A stretch of 64,000 nucleotides of DNA from JAXMHQ01 sp046346665. Its GTDB lineage: Bacteria; Verrucomicrobiota; Verrucomicrobiia; Limisphaerales; JAXMHQ01. Made by a program: the position numbers and the translations under genes. The stretch is taken from positions 124,001-188,000 of the forward strand of contig JAXMHQ010000002.1 in assembly GCA_046346665.1 (NCBI GenBank), given 5' to 3'. Under the pieces are notes generated by a model, which saw only the letters and a list, made by a program, of their open reading frames with translations, was not told the origin of the DNA and did no database searches. Shown here piece by piece: positions 26,302 to 33,619 of this stretch. Each line of letters starts with the position of its first letter. Within the stretch, counting starts at the first letter, position 1.

Positions 26302-29025
26302 ATGAACCCATCCGCCGAATCACTCCGACTCGCCGCCGCCAATGCCAACACCGCGCCCTGGCGGCGCTGGGGGCCTTACCTTTCCGAACGTCAATGGGGC
26401 ACGGTGCGGGAGGATTACTCCCCGCACGGCAACGCCTGGGAATATCTGCCGCACGATCACGCCCGCAGCCGGGCCTATCGCTGGGGCGAGGACGGCATCG
26501 CAGGGATCAGCGATGACCAGCAGCGCCTGTGTCTTTCCTTGGCGTTGTGGAACGGCAACGACCCTATTCTGAAGGAGCGGATTTTCGGGCTCACCAACAG
26601 CGAGGGTAACCACGGCGAAGACGCCAAGGAGCTTTACTACTACCTCGACGCCACGCCCACGCATTCGTACCTGAAAATGCTCTACAAATACCCGCAACGG
26701 GCATTTCCCTACGCCCGGTTGCTGGAGGAGAACGGGCGCCGCAAAGGCGACAGCAGCCAGCCGGAGTTTGAGCTCCTCGACACGGGGGTTTTTGACGATG
26801 ACCTGTATTTCGACGTCTTCGTCGAGTATGCCAAGGCGGGACCGGAAGACATGCTGATGCGGGTGACCGTGCACAACCGCGGGCCGGAAGAGGCCGCGAT
26901 TCATCTCCTGCCGCAATTGTGGTTTCGGAACACCTGGTCGTGGAAGCCGGGTTCGAAGAAGCCGCTCATGCGCGAACAGGATGGGCATGTTCACGTCGAG
27001 CACGGGGAATTGGGTCTCTACCGGCTGTTTGCGGAGGGCGATCCTTCGCCAACATTGCTGTTTTGCGAGAACGAGACGAACACGCGTCGGCTGTACGGCG
27101 TGGCCGGTGCACAAGGTTTCTTCAAAGACGCTTTCGACGAGTACATCGTTCATGACAATCCATCCGCCGTGAATCCCGGCCGGGTCGGCACAAAAGTCGG
27201 CGCGCTTTTCAAACGGACGATCCCGGCCGGCGGCTCCGCGATCGTGCGGTTGCGCCTCACCAAATCGTCGCGCGCAAAACCGTTTGTTGATTTCGACACG
27301 ACCTTCGCCGCACGCATCAGTGAAGCGGACGAGTTCTACGGAGCACTGCAATCGGACATTGCCGACGCCGACGCCCGGAATGTCCAGCGCCAGGCGTTCG
27401 CCGGCATGATCTGGTCGAAGCAGTTCTTTTACTACGATGTGGCCGAATGGATTCAGGGCGACCCGGGCCAGGTTCCGCCGCCCGCCGAACGGAGGCATGG
27501 CCGAAACGGCGAGTGGCGGCACCTGAACAACGCCGACATCGTTTCCATGCCCGACAAATGGGAATACCCCTGGTACGCGGCGTGGGACTTGGCGTTCCAT
27601 TGCATCCCCCTGGCGCTGGTGGATGCCGGGTTTGCGAAGCATCAGCTCACGCTGTTGACGCGGGAGTGGTATATGCACCCGAACGGCCAGTTGCCCGCCT
27701 ACGAATGGGCTTTTGGCGATGTGAACCCGCCGGTTCACGCCTGGGCGACGTGGCGCGTTTTCCAAATGGACCGCAAACAACGCGGTGACCGGGGGGACCT
27801 CGCCTTCCTGGAGCGCGTTTTTCACAAGCTGATGCTCAATTTCACCTGGTGGGTGAACCGCAAAGACGCCCAGGACCGCAATATCTTTCAAGGCGGATTC
27901 CTCGGCCTGGACAATATCGGGGTCTTCGATCGAAGCGCGCCTCTGCCGACCGGCGGGTTCATCAACCAGGCGGACGGCACGAGCTGGATGGCGATGTACT
28001 CGCTCAACCTCATGCGAATCGCGCTGGAGCTCGCAAGGCACAACAAGGTCTACGAGGACATCGCCACGAAATTCTTCGAGCACTTCCTCCACATCGCCGA
28101 GGCGATGAACAATATCGGCGACGAAGGCATCGGGTTATGGTGCGACAAGGACGAATTTTACTATGACGTGCTCAATCTGCCCAATGGCCAAAGCTCGCCG
28201 CTGAAGGTCCGTTCCATGGTTGGATTGATCCCGTTGTTCGCGGTGGAAACACTCGAGGCCGAGCTGCTGGAAGAGCTTCCAGGCTTTGCAGGCCGGCTGG
28301 AGTGGTTTCTGAATTCGCGGCCCGACCTGGCCCGGCTCGTCTCGCGCTGGCAGGAGCCGGGCATGGGCGAACGCCACCTGCTCTCGCTTCTGCGGGGGCA
28401 CCGGATGAAGTCGCTGCTCAAGCGGATGCTGGACGAGACCGAGTTCCTGTCCGATTTCGGCATCCGCGCCCTCTCGAAGGTCCATGAACGCGAGCCTTAC
28501 CGCTTCGAGGGCGGCGGCATGACGCACGAGGTGAATTACTGGCCAGCCGAATCCAGGAGCGGGCTCTTTGGCGGCAATTCCAACTGGCGCGGGCCGATCT
28601 GGATGCCCGTGAACTATCTCCTCATCGAGTCGTTGCAGAAATTCCATCATTACTACGGGGACGATTTCAAAATCGAGTGCCCGACCGGGTCAGGCCGGTT
28701 CATGACGATTCGTGAAGTTGCCGACGACTTGTCCGGCCGCCTCGCCAGGCTGTTCCTGAAGGGCGATGATGGCCAGCGCCCCGTGCTGAAGTATCATCCG
28801 AAATTGGCCGCCGACCGGCATTTCAGGGATTATGTGTTGTTCCATGAATACTTCCACGGCGACACCGGCCGCGGCGTCGGGGCATCCCACCAGACGGGCT
28901 GGACCGGTCTTGTCGCCAAGCTGCTTCAGCCTCGGGAAAAGGCGTCGAGGAATTCTGCCGGCGCCAAGCCGTCCGGAACCCGCGCCATCCCCCGCGCCCG
29001 TGAACCCGAACTCGTGAAGGCATGA
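26302..29025 (+). CDS. GH63/MGH1-like glucosidase
   Basis: The 907-residue protein is of the bacterial glucosidase family with an MGH1-like (alpha/alpha)6 barrel, known from GH63 and mannosylglycerate/glucosylglycerate hydrolases. The start (WRRWGPYLSERQWGTVREDY) and C-terminal blocks (NYWPAESRSGLFGG, NSNWRGPIWMPVNYLLIESL) are diagnostic. There is no signal peptide, so it works in the cytoplasm, perhaps on an alpha-glucoside compatible solute or glycogen fragment. The ATG at 26302 is used; one at 26248 would overlap the debranching gene. Its stop overlaps the next start (ATGA). Confidence 0.88.
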   Translation: MNPSAESLRLAAANANTAPWRRWGPYLSERQWGTVREDYSPHGNAWEYLPHDHARSRAYRWGEDGIAGISDDQQRLCLSLALWNGNDPILKERIFGLTNSEGNHGEDAKELYYYLDATPTHSYLKMLYKYPQRAFPYARLLEENGRRKGDSSQPEFELLDTGVFDDDLYFDVFVEYAKAGPEDMLMRVTVHNRGPEEAAIHLLPQLWFRNTWSWKPGSKKPLMREQDGHVHVEHGELGLYRLFAEGDPSPTLLFCENETNTRRLYGVAGAQGFFKDAFDEYIVHDNPSAVNPGRVGTKVGALFKRTIPAGGSAIVRLRLTKSSRAKPFVDFDTTFAARISEADEFYGALQSDIADADARNVQRQAFAGMIWSKQFFYYDVAEWIQGDPGQVPPPAERRHGRNGEWRHLNNADIVSMPDKWEYPWYAAWDLAFHCIPLALVDAGFAKHQLTLLTREWYMHPNGQLPAYEWAFGDVNPPVHAWATWRVFQMDRKQRGDRGDLAFLERVFHKLMLNFTWWVNRKDAQDRNIFQGGFLGLDNIGVFDRSAPLPTGGFINQADGTSWMAMYSLNLMRIALELARHNKVYEDIATKFFEHFLHIAEAMNNIGDEGIGLWCDKDEFYYDVLNLPNGQSSPLKVRSMVGLIPLFAVETLEAELLEELPGFAGRLEWFLNSRPDLARLVSRWQEPGMGERHLLSLLRGHRMKSLLKRMLDETEFLSDFGIRALSKVHEREPYRFEGGGMTHEVNYWPAESRSGLFGGNSNWRGPIWMPVNYLLIESLQKFHHYYGDDFKIECPTGSGRFMTIREVADDLSGRLARLFLKGDDGQRPVLKYHPKLAADRHFRDYVLFHEYFHGDTGRGVGASHQTGWTGLVAKLLQPREKASRNSAGAKPSGTRAIPRAREPELVKA

Positions 29026-29399
29026 ATCCGCTCGACACCGATAAACAATTCTTTGAGGCCCTCATCGCAGCCGATACGCGCCTGTTGGATCGTCTTCTGA
29101 CGGATGACTTCATCCTGATTGACGTGATGAGCGGGTCGGAGATCGCGAAGCCCGAGTTTCTCGCGGCCGTCAGCTCAGGCCAGCTCAGGTTCGAGGCCAT
29201 TGAAGCCTTTGAAAATCGTGTCCGGCTGTATCAAGCGACCGCGATCATCAACGGCCGCACGCAGATGAAAGGTCAACTTGCCGGCGCGCCCTTCGCCGCC
29301 AACAGTCGCTACACTCATGTGTTCGTTCAGGAGGGAGGCGCCTGGCGGCTGGCTTCCGGGCAAGGAACCCCGGTCGCACCGGCCGACCGATCGCAATGA
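29022..29399 (+). CDS. NTF2-like (SnoaL/DUF4440-type) small protein
   Basis: The 125-residue protein has the cone-shaped NTF2 fold pattern: a helical start (DKQFFEALIAADTRLLDRLL), TDDFILIDVMSGSEI, and ending strands YTHVFVQEGGAWRLASGQGT. Function cannot be named; such proteins are enzymes, binding modules or stress proteins. It overlaps the glucosidase stop by 4 nt and ends the ECF-driven operon. A structured repeat follows directly. Confidence 0.82.
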   Translation: MNPLDTDKQFFEALIAADTRLLDRLLTDDFILIDVMSGSEIAKPEFLAAVSSGQLRFEAIEAFENRVRLYQATAIINGRTQMKGQLAGAPFAANSRYTHVFVQEGGAWRLASGQGTPVAPADRSQ

Positions 29400-29420
29400 C
29401 GCCAGTAAACCCCAAAAAAC

Positions 29421-29632
29421 CAGGGCTGACGCATCTAATCTGGAAAATGCGTGCGGACGTGGAATTCAGGTGGTAGGGGCGCCGCGCTGCGCTGCGGCGT
29501 CCCCGCCCGCGTATCAGCGGGCGGAAAGCGGAACGGTGCCTGGCGTTCGACCTCAGGAACATTGCGCCGCTGGACGCGGCGCGGACGGCGCAGCGCGCCG
29601 TCCCTACCAGCAATTCAGATGCGTCAGCCCTG
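29421..29632. repeat. Structured palindromic repeat, full copy D1 with terminal inverted repeats
   Basis: The terminal inverted repeats are CAGGGCTGACGCATCT (from 29421) and AGATGCGTCAGCCCTG (to 29632). The inner core (29473-29607) begins GTAGGG, ends CCCTAC, and holds hairpins CCGCCCGC/GCGGGCGG (loop GTATCA), GCGCCGC/GCGGCGC and GGACGGCGC/GCGCCGTCC. It fills the gap between the NTF2 and PNPOx genes. Confidence 0.85.
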
Positions 29633-29684
29633 CCCCAAAACCGTGCCCGCTTTCGCAATGGCCCAACTTGGTACATGGTGACAG

Positions 29685-30281
29685 ATGGCCACGAACTTTC
29701 TCAAGCACACCGTCACGGATTCCGTGCGCAAGGCGCAGGAGCATTACTTTGGACGCTCGCATCGCGAGTTTGGGGATGCGGAGAAAGACGCGCTGACGGA
29801 GGAGGAAACAGGCTTCATCCAGGCCCGCGACAGCTTCTACCTGGGTAGCGTCAGCGAAAATGGATGGCCTTACATCCAGCATCGCGGCGGCCGGCCGGGG
29901 TTCCTCCGGGTGCTGGGTCCGCGCACGCTGGCCTTCGCCGATTACCGGGGAAACCGCCAAATGCTTTCCACCGGCAATCTCGCCGCCAACGACAGGGTGA
30001 CGCTGTTCCTGATGGATTATCCCCAGCGCACGCGGCTCAAAATCCTGGGCCACGCCCGGGTGCAGGATGCTCGGGAACATCCGGAACTGGTTCAGCAGCT
30101 TGCCGAACCGGAGGCCCGCGGAATCGTGGAACGGCTGTTTTTCATCGAGGTGGTTTCCTTCGATTGGAATTGTCCGCAATACATCACCCCGCGTTTTACC
30201 GTCCCGGAAATTGAGGAACTCGTCGCGCCGCTGAAACAGCGCATCGCCGAACTGGAGGCTCAATTGAAGAAGAGCAATTAA
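29685..30281 (+). CDS. Pyridoxamine 5'-phosphate oxidase-related flavoprotein
   Basis: The 198-residue protein of the PNPOx-like split-barrel family has FYLGSVSENGWPYIQHRGG and RVLGPRTLAFADYRGNRQ as the flavin-binding blocks, then a C-terminal coiled helix (KQRIAELEAQLKKSN). Related proteins bind FMN or F420 and reduce small molecules; the substrate is unknown and it is not PdxH by pattern. It is monocistronic by layout: repeat D1 lies upstream and an ECF promoter for the next gene downstream. Confidence 0.85.
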   Translation: MATNFLKHTVTDSVRKAQEHYFGRSHREFGDAEKDALTEEETGFIQARDSFYLGSVSENGWPYIQHRGGRPGFLRVLGPRTLAFADYRGNRQMLSTGNLAANDRVTLFLMDYPQRTRLKILGHARVQDAREHPELVQQLAEPEARGIVERLFFIEVVSFDWNCPQYITPRFTVPEIEELVAPLKQRIAELEAQLKKSN

Positions 30282-30321
30282 GCGACGAAACCACGACCAT
30301 TCGTCGGAACCACATTTTCCC

Positions 30322-30347
30322 TGTAAGTTTTCGGCGAGCCCCGCGAC
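30322..30347 (+). promoter_or_regulatory. ECF-type promoter (site 3): TGTAAG-N16-CGAC, msrBA
   Basis: TGTAAG is at 30322-30327 and CGAC at 30344-30347, spacer 16. It lies 76 nt before the msrBA ATG at 30423. The leader holds a GC-rich hairpin-forming stretch (CCCCGGGC... GCCCCGG-like, 30358-30385) that may affect translation. Confidence 0.72.
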
Positions 30348-30422
30348 ATCCAGGCAGGGCCCCGGGCACAATTCCGGGGCACCGGGTCGTGAAGATGAGT
30401 TAACTTGAACCAGATTGAATGT

Positions 30423-31496
30423 ATGTCGCCGATCAAAATCGCAGTCATTGCAGCCGTCGTGATGCTGGCGGCGGTCGCCGTCGGAATGGCGCGTCGCGGG
30501 CACCTGCAACAAACGGATAGGACCCTTTACACAACAGAAAGCATGAATGATTTTAAGAAACCCGGAACCTCGGAGTTGAAGAAGACGCTGTCTTCAGAGC
30601 AGTTTACCGTCACCCAGCAATGCGGCACCGAGCCGCCGTTCCGCAACGCGTATTGGGACAACCACAAACCGGGGATCTACGTGGACGTGGTGTCGGGCGA
30701 ACCGCTGTTCAGTTCGCTGGACAAGTTCGATTCCGGCACGGGCTGGCCAAGCTTCACGAAGCCGGTGGCCGGCACGGAGATCGTTGAGAAGAAAGACACC
30801 GAATTCGGCATGGTGCGGACCGAGGTGCGCTCGAAAATGGCGGATTCACACCTGGGTCACGTGTTCGACGACGGCCCCGCGGACAAGGGCGGATTGCGTT
30901 ACTGCATCAATTCCGCGTCGCTGAAATTTATTCCCGTGGACGAGATGGCCCAGGCCGGGTACGGCCGGTATCTGGGGCCTTTCGAAAAGTCCGGCCTGGT
31001 CAAAGCCCCGGCCCGCGAAACCGCGATCCTGGCGGGGGGTTGCTTCTGGGGAATGGAAGAAATCATTCGCAAGATCCCCGGAGTCACTCAAACAACGGTC
31101 GGCTACACCGGCGGCAAACTCGCCAACCCGACTTACGAGGAAGTCTGCACCGGCTCGACGGGTCATGCCGAAGCGATCGAGGTGGTCTTCGACCCGGCCG
31201 TGCTCAGCTACGAGAAGCTGCTGGATTATTTCTTCCGCATGCACGATCCCACCACCCTGAACCGGCAGCACAACGATGTCGGGACGCAGTATCGTTCCGC
31301 CATTTTCTACACAAGCGACGCGCAGAAGCGAACCGCCGAGCGCGTGAAGGCGCAATGGGAGAAGTCCGGCAAATTCGACCGACCGATCACGACGGAAGTG
31401 ACCGCGGCGACGAAGTTCTATTCAGCCGAGGACTACCACCAGAAGTACCTGGTGAAACATCCCGGCGGCTACACCTGCCACGTGCTGCGGGATTGA
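30423..31496 (+). CDS. msrBA: Bifunctional methionine sulfoxide reductase, MsrB-MsrA order, membrane-anchored or exported
   Basis: The 357-residue protein has an N-terminal hydrophobic segment (about 4-23), an MsrB domain at about 45-180 and an MsrA domain at about 198-355. MsrB has catalytic C161 (LRYCINSAS) and CGTEPPF without the zinc CxxC pairs. MsrA has catalytic C207 (GGCFWGMEE). Together they repair both stereoisomers of oxidised methionine. The N-terminal helix places the enzyme in the envelope, as for secreted Msr proteins that guard periplasmic targets. ATG 30423 is preferred to a TTG at 30405. The ECF promoter upstream marks it as part of the oxidative-stress regulon. Confidence 0.93.
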   Translation: MSPIKIAVIAAVVMLAAVAVGMARRGHLQQTDRTLYTTESMNDFKKPGTSELKKTLSSEQFTVTQQCGTEPPFRNAYWDNHKPGIYVDVVSGEPLFSSLDKFDSGTGWPSFTKPVAGTEIVEKKDTEFGMVRTEVRSKMADSHLGHVFDDGPADKGGLRYCINSASLKFIPVDEMAQAGYGRYLGPFEKSGLVKAPARETAILAGGCFWGMEEIIRKIPGVTQTTVGYTGGKLANPTYEEVCTGSTGHAEAIEVVFDPAVLSYEKLLDYFFRMHDPTTLNRQHNDVGTQYRSAIFYTSDAQKRTAERVKAQWEKSGKFDRPITTEVTAATKFYSAEDYHQKYLVKHPGGYTCHVLRD

Positions 31497-31504
31497 TGTC
31501 TCGC

Positions 31505-31550
31505 GGTAGGGACATCGCGCTGCGATGTCCCCGCCCGCGTGCAGCGGGCG
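31505..31550. repeat. Structured repeat, half copy D2
   Basis: It starts GGTAGGGACATCGC, pairs with GCGATGTCCC, then forms the CCGCCCGC/GCGGGCG hairpin. Only the left half of the element is present, 8 nt after the msrBA stop and before ECF site 4. Confidence 0.75.
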
Positions 31551-31562
31551 AAACTTCCTCTT

Positions 31563-31588
31563 TGTAAGGTTCCCCGGCCGTCTGCGAC
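31563..31588 (+). promoter_or_regulatory. ECF-type promoter (site 4): TGTAAG-N16-CGAC, zinc-ribbon protein
   Basis: TGTAAG is at 31563-31568 and CGAC at 31585-31588, spacer 16. An in-frame ATG at 31598 lies 10 nt after the -10 box, and the signal-peptide ATG at 31676 lies 88 nt after it. Confidence 0.72.
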
Positions 31589-31675
31589 TGATTGAGCATG
31601 CGGGAGCCAACGACGGCTTCACCGCTGCAAGTCCGGCCGCCGGCCGGGCAACAATCCAATCAACGAACACACACA

Positions 31676-32008
31676 ATGAAGACAAAAACGATTCAGCGGC
31701 GCTGCCTGGCAGCGGTATTGGGGCTGGCTATCTTACTCCCGTCGGCCATTCAAGCAGGCGGCAACGGACAGGTCGTCCGCGCGTTCGCGCCCGCCAAATC
31801 CACCCAGGAAATCGAACAACTCAAGACCGGGGACACGATCGCCAAGGTCTGCCGCGCCTGCGGCGCCGTAACCCTTGTGCGGGTAGAGAAGGGCGGCAAA
31901 GGATTTTACGACTCCGTCGCGAAGAAGTGCGAGGATTGCGGTTCTGAGAACACCTACCTGGCGGTCGCCAAGCAAACAGTCCCGTTCAAGGAACAGGTTA
32001 AGCATTAA
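31676..32008 (+). CDS. Secreted small zinc-ribbon-like protein
   Basis: The 110-residue protein has a signal peptide (1-27, ending SAIQAG) and two CxxC pairs, C59-C62 and C85-C88, the pattern of a zinc ribbon or rubredoxin-like knuckle. There is no known domain name I can attach. Starting at the in-frame ATG 31598, 10 nt from the -10 box, would add 26 polar residues in front of the signal peptide. Both starts are possible; 31676 gives a normal signal sequence. Exported thiol-metal proteins in an oxidative regulon may act as redox buffers or metal carriers (inference). Confidence 0.78.
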   Translation: MKTKTIQRRCLAAVLGLAILLPSAIQAGGNGQVVRAFAPAKSTQEIEQLKTGDTIAKVCRACGAVTLVRVEKGGKGFYDSVAKKCEDCGSENTYLAVAKQTVPFKEQVKH

Positions 32009-32060
32009 GCCTTTGCATTCGCGACCGAAAGCGGTAGGAACACCCGTCGTATCAGACAGA

Positions 32061-32342
32061 TTAGGAGAGTAACCCCTTTTCTCTCAATATCCCAAGCCAT
32101 TGATCACGGGTGAGAGGACACTGGGCTAGAAGTCTTGCCTTGTGCGGGCCAAGATGAAGGTCCCTGGAAATGTGATCGTGCCCCAAATCCTTTTCTGAGC
32201 CGCGGCGCAAGCCAAATTGGGCGACGCATTGTCCATTGTGATATACCATCACAATGTCATGCGCTTTCTTGTCGCGTGAGACTACTTGCGCTTCCAGTTT
32301 CCTAACTATCCTTAGCGCAAGTTCCTTTGTGATGATGCGCAT
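32061..32342 (-). CDS. HicA-like small protein, toxin candidate of a three-gene operon
   Basis: The 93-residue basic protein has VMVYHNGQCVAQFGLRRG and KDLGHDHISRDL, resembling small proteins often encoded beside HicB-like antitoxins, with a conserved-looking His pair in GHDH. It is longer than canonical HicA (about 60 aa) and lacks the usual RQKGSHH block, so membership is tentative. It starts directly after the stop of the HicB-like gene (TGAATG, no gap). The region has lower GC than its surroundings, a sign of transfer. Confidence 0.55.
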   Translation of the reverse strand: MRIITKELALRIVRKLEAQVVSRDKKAHDIVMVYHNGQCVAQFGLRRGSEKDLGHDHISRDLHLGPHKARLLAQCPLTRDQWLGILREKGLLS

Positions 32343-32897
32343 TCACTCATTCCTTTTCAAGAATTCTCGCAAAACCGCAAGTTGCCGCTTCGGGCCAGGG
32401 CCTAGTTTGTCTGTGATGGCCTCGAGAGCCTCAAATGAGCCGACAATTACGTCCTTTAGATTTGCTAGCGCCTCTTCTTGAGTTTCGCCTGATGCATTCA
32501 TATTCGCATCAAGAAAACTCGCGACATGATCCTCGCCCGACTGTTGGACGATGGCATGCATCGGCTTCAACAACTCAACTGGCTCAGGCGCGAAGGATTG
32601 AATCGGCACGACAACCGCCGCCCGACTTCTCACTTCATCAAGGGCACTTTCTAAACACTTCACCCTTGTATTAAGAGCGACGAGCTTAAGTTCGGCTTGC
32701 GTTCTTGTATGTACAATCGTGGCTAGATTCCACAAAACTTGCTTGGCCGCTTCTTCCCAACCCGCGCCAGGCAGGTGAGGCTCAACTCGAAATTCTTTGA
32801 CAGGCGAGCAGTGCTCCCAGCCCGGCGTGGCCTGAAACTCGGAGGGTTCTCCAAACCTGCCAACAAAACTTAGATCTCCACGTCTTGGTGGTTTCAT
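32343..32897 (-). CDS. HicB-like antitoxin with long N-terminal extension
   Basis: The 184-residue protein's last 80 residues match the HicB-like partial RNase-H fold: AIVQQSGEDHVASFLDANMN, ASGETQEEALANLKDVIVGS and a GPGPKRQLAVLREFL tail. The first 100 residues are unusual for HicB: a polar start, then a probable coiled coil (about 50-90, TQAELKLVALNTRVKCLESA). No DNA-binding domain is evident. Its ATG overlaps the stop of the upstream unknown gene (ATGA, 32894-32897). The extension may hold the third partner or bind operator DNA (inference). Confidence 0.55.
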   Translation of the reverse strand: MKPPRRGDLSFVGRFGEPSEFQATPGWEHCSPVKEFRVEPHLPGAGWEEAAKQVLWNLATIVHTRTQAELKLVALNTRVKCLESALDEVRSRAAVVVPIQSFAPEPVELLKPMHAIVQQSGEDHVASFLDANMNASGETQEEALANLKDVIVGSFEALEAITDKLGPGPKRQLAVLREFLKRNE

Positions 32898-33538
32898 GGC
32901 CGCACAAATACCCTGAATGCACTCTCTACTATCTTCTGGGTGTCCAGCAGATACAGTTCGGAAAGCACCCGCTCCCGTCTCGTTTCAAGTTCAATCACAA
33001 CCGCCTTGGCTGCATTTTTGAGAGACCACTTCAACTTCTGAACCGGTGCGCCGGAAAGCGATATTGACCCGGCAGTCAGCCGCATTCCGACATCGCCGCT
33101 CTTGCTTTCAAGGGCCATGGACTTAATCAGTCCGGCCTCTGGAAGTTCCGCAAAAGGCAATCTATAATACCCCACTCCCCGCAGTTTAATCTTCTGTCCT
33201 GAGAATCGCATCCAAAGTTTCTGAACCGTTTCCCAACTATGGGTAGGTTTAGGAAGATGCTCAGAACCAAAATAACTCGGTTTAGCGATGTCTACATGAA
33301 AATGAGCGCCTTCGTTCAAAGCAACCCGAACGAACAGCTTCGATTTGCCTTGTGCAACAGACGCGACCATCACCAACTCGTCTTCAAAGAGCTTGAGCAA
33401 GGATTTATCGTCGGTAAGGACACGGCTGCAAGCGGTCAATTCCTGGCAATATCCGTTTGTGAACTTGGGCAGTACAATCGGCATTTGTTTGTCGAGAATA
33501 TGTCGGTTTTTGTTATTTGCTGCAAGCAGCTTCTGCAT
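32894..33538 (-). CDS. Unknown protein, first gene of the HicAB-like operon
   Basis: The 214 residues run from ATG 33538; the frame is open further back, with another ATG at 33631 that would overlap the GMC gene. I recognise no family. It is mixed alpha/beta with Lys-rich patches (VQKLKWSLKNAAKAVVIELE) and no membrane helix or signal peptide. Low GC and coupling by 4-nt overlap to the HicB-like gene suggest one mobile unit. Its 5' end abuts the GMC promoter at 33583-33608 on the other strand. Confidence 0.5.
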   Translation of the reverse strand: MQKLLAANNKNRHILDKQMPIVLPKFTNGYCQELTACSRVLTDDKSLLKLFEDELVMVASVAQGKSKLFVRVALNEGAHFHVDIAKPSYFGSEHLPKPTHSWETVQKLWMRFSGQKIKLRGVGYYRLPFAELPEAGLIKSMALESKSGDVGMRLTAGSISLSGAPVQKLKWSLKNAAKAVVIELETRRERVLSELYLLDTQKIVESAFRVFVRP

Positions 33539-33582
33539 GGTTTCGAATTGAGCGTCTACGAGCGTTGAATTGCCCAGTACCC

Positions 33583-33608
33583 TGTAAGGTCCCGCTCCGT
33601 TTCGCGAC
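33583..33608 (+). promoter_or_regulatory. ECF-type promoter (site 5): TGTAAG-N16-CGAC, GMC oxidoreductase operon
   Basis: TGTAAG is at 33583-33588 and CGAC at 33605-33608, spacer 16. The GMC ATG at 33620 begins 12 nt after the -10 box, leaving at most about 5 nt of leader. Confidence 0.75.
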
Positions 33609-33619
33609 CACCTCACGTC

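Noticed and set aside
24498..26351. A 617-codon antisense frame opposite the debranching enzyme
   Set aside because: It is a shadow of a clear GDE gene; its composition is typical of antisense frames in high-GC DNA.
32061..32897. Canonical HicAB system
   Set aside because: Lengths and motifs differ from classic HicA and HicB and a third gene is coupled, so only HicAB-like is claimed.
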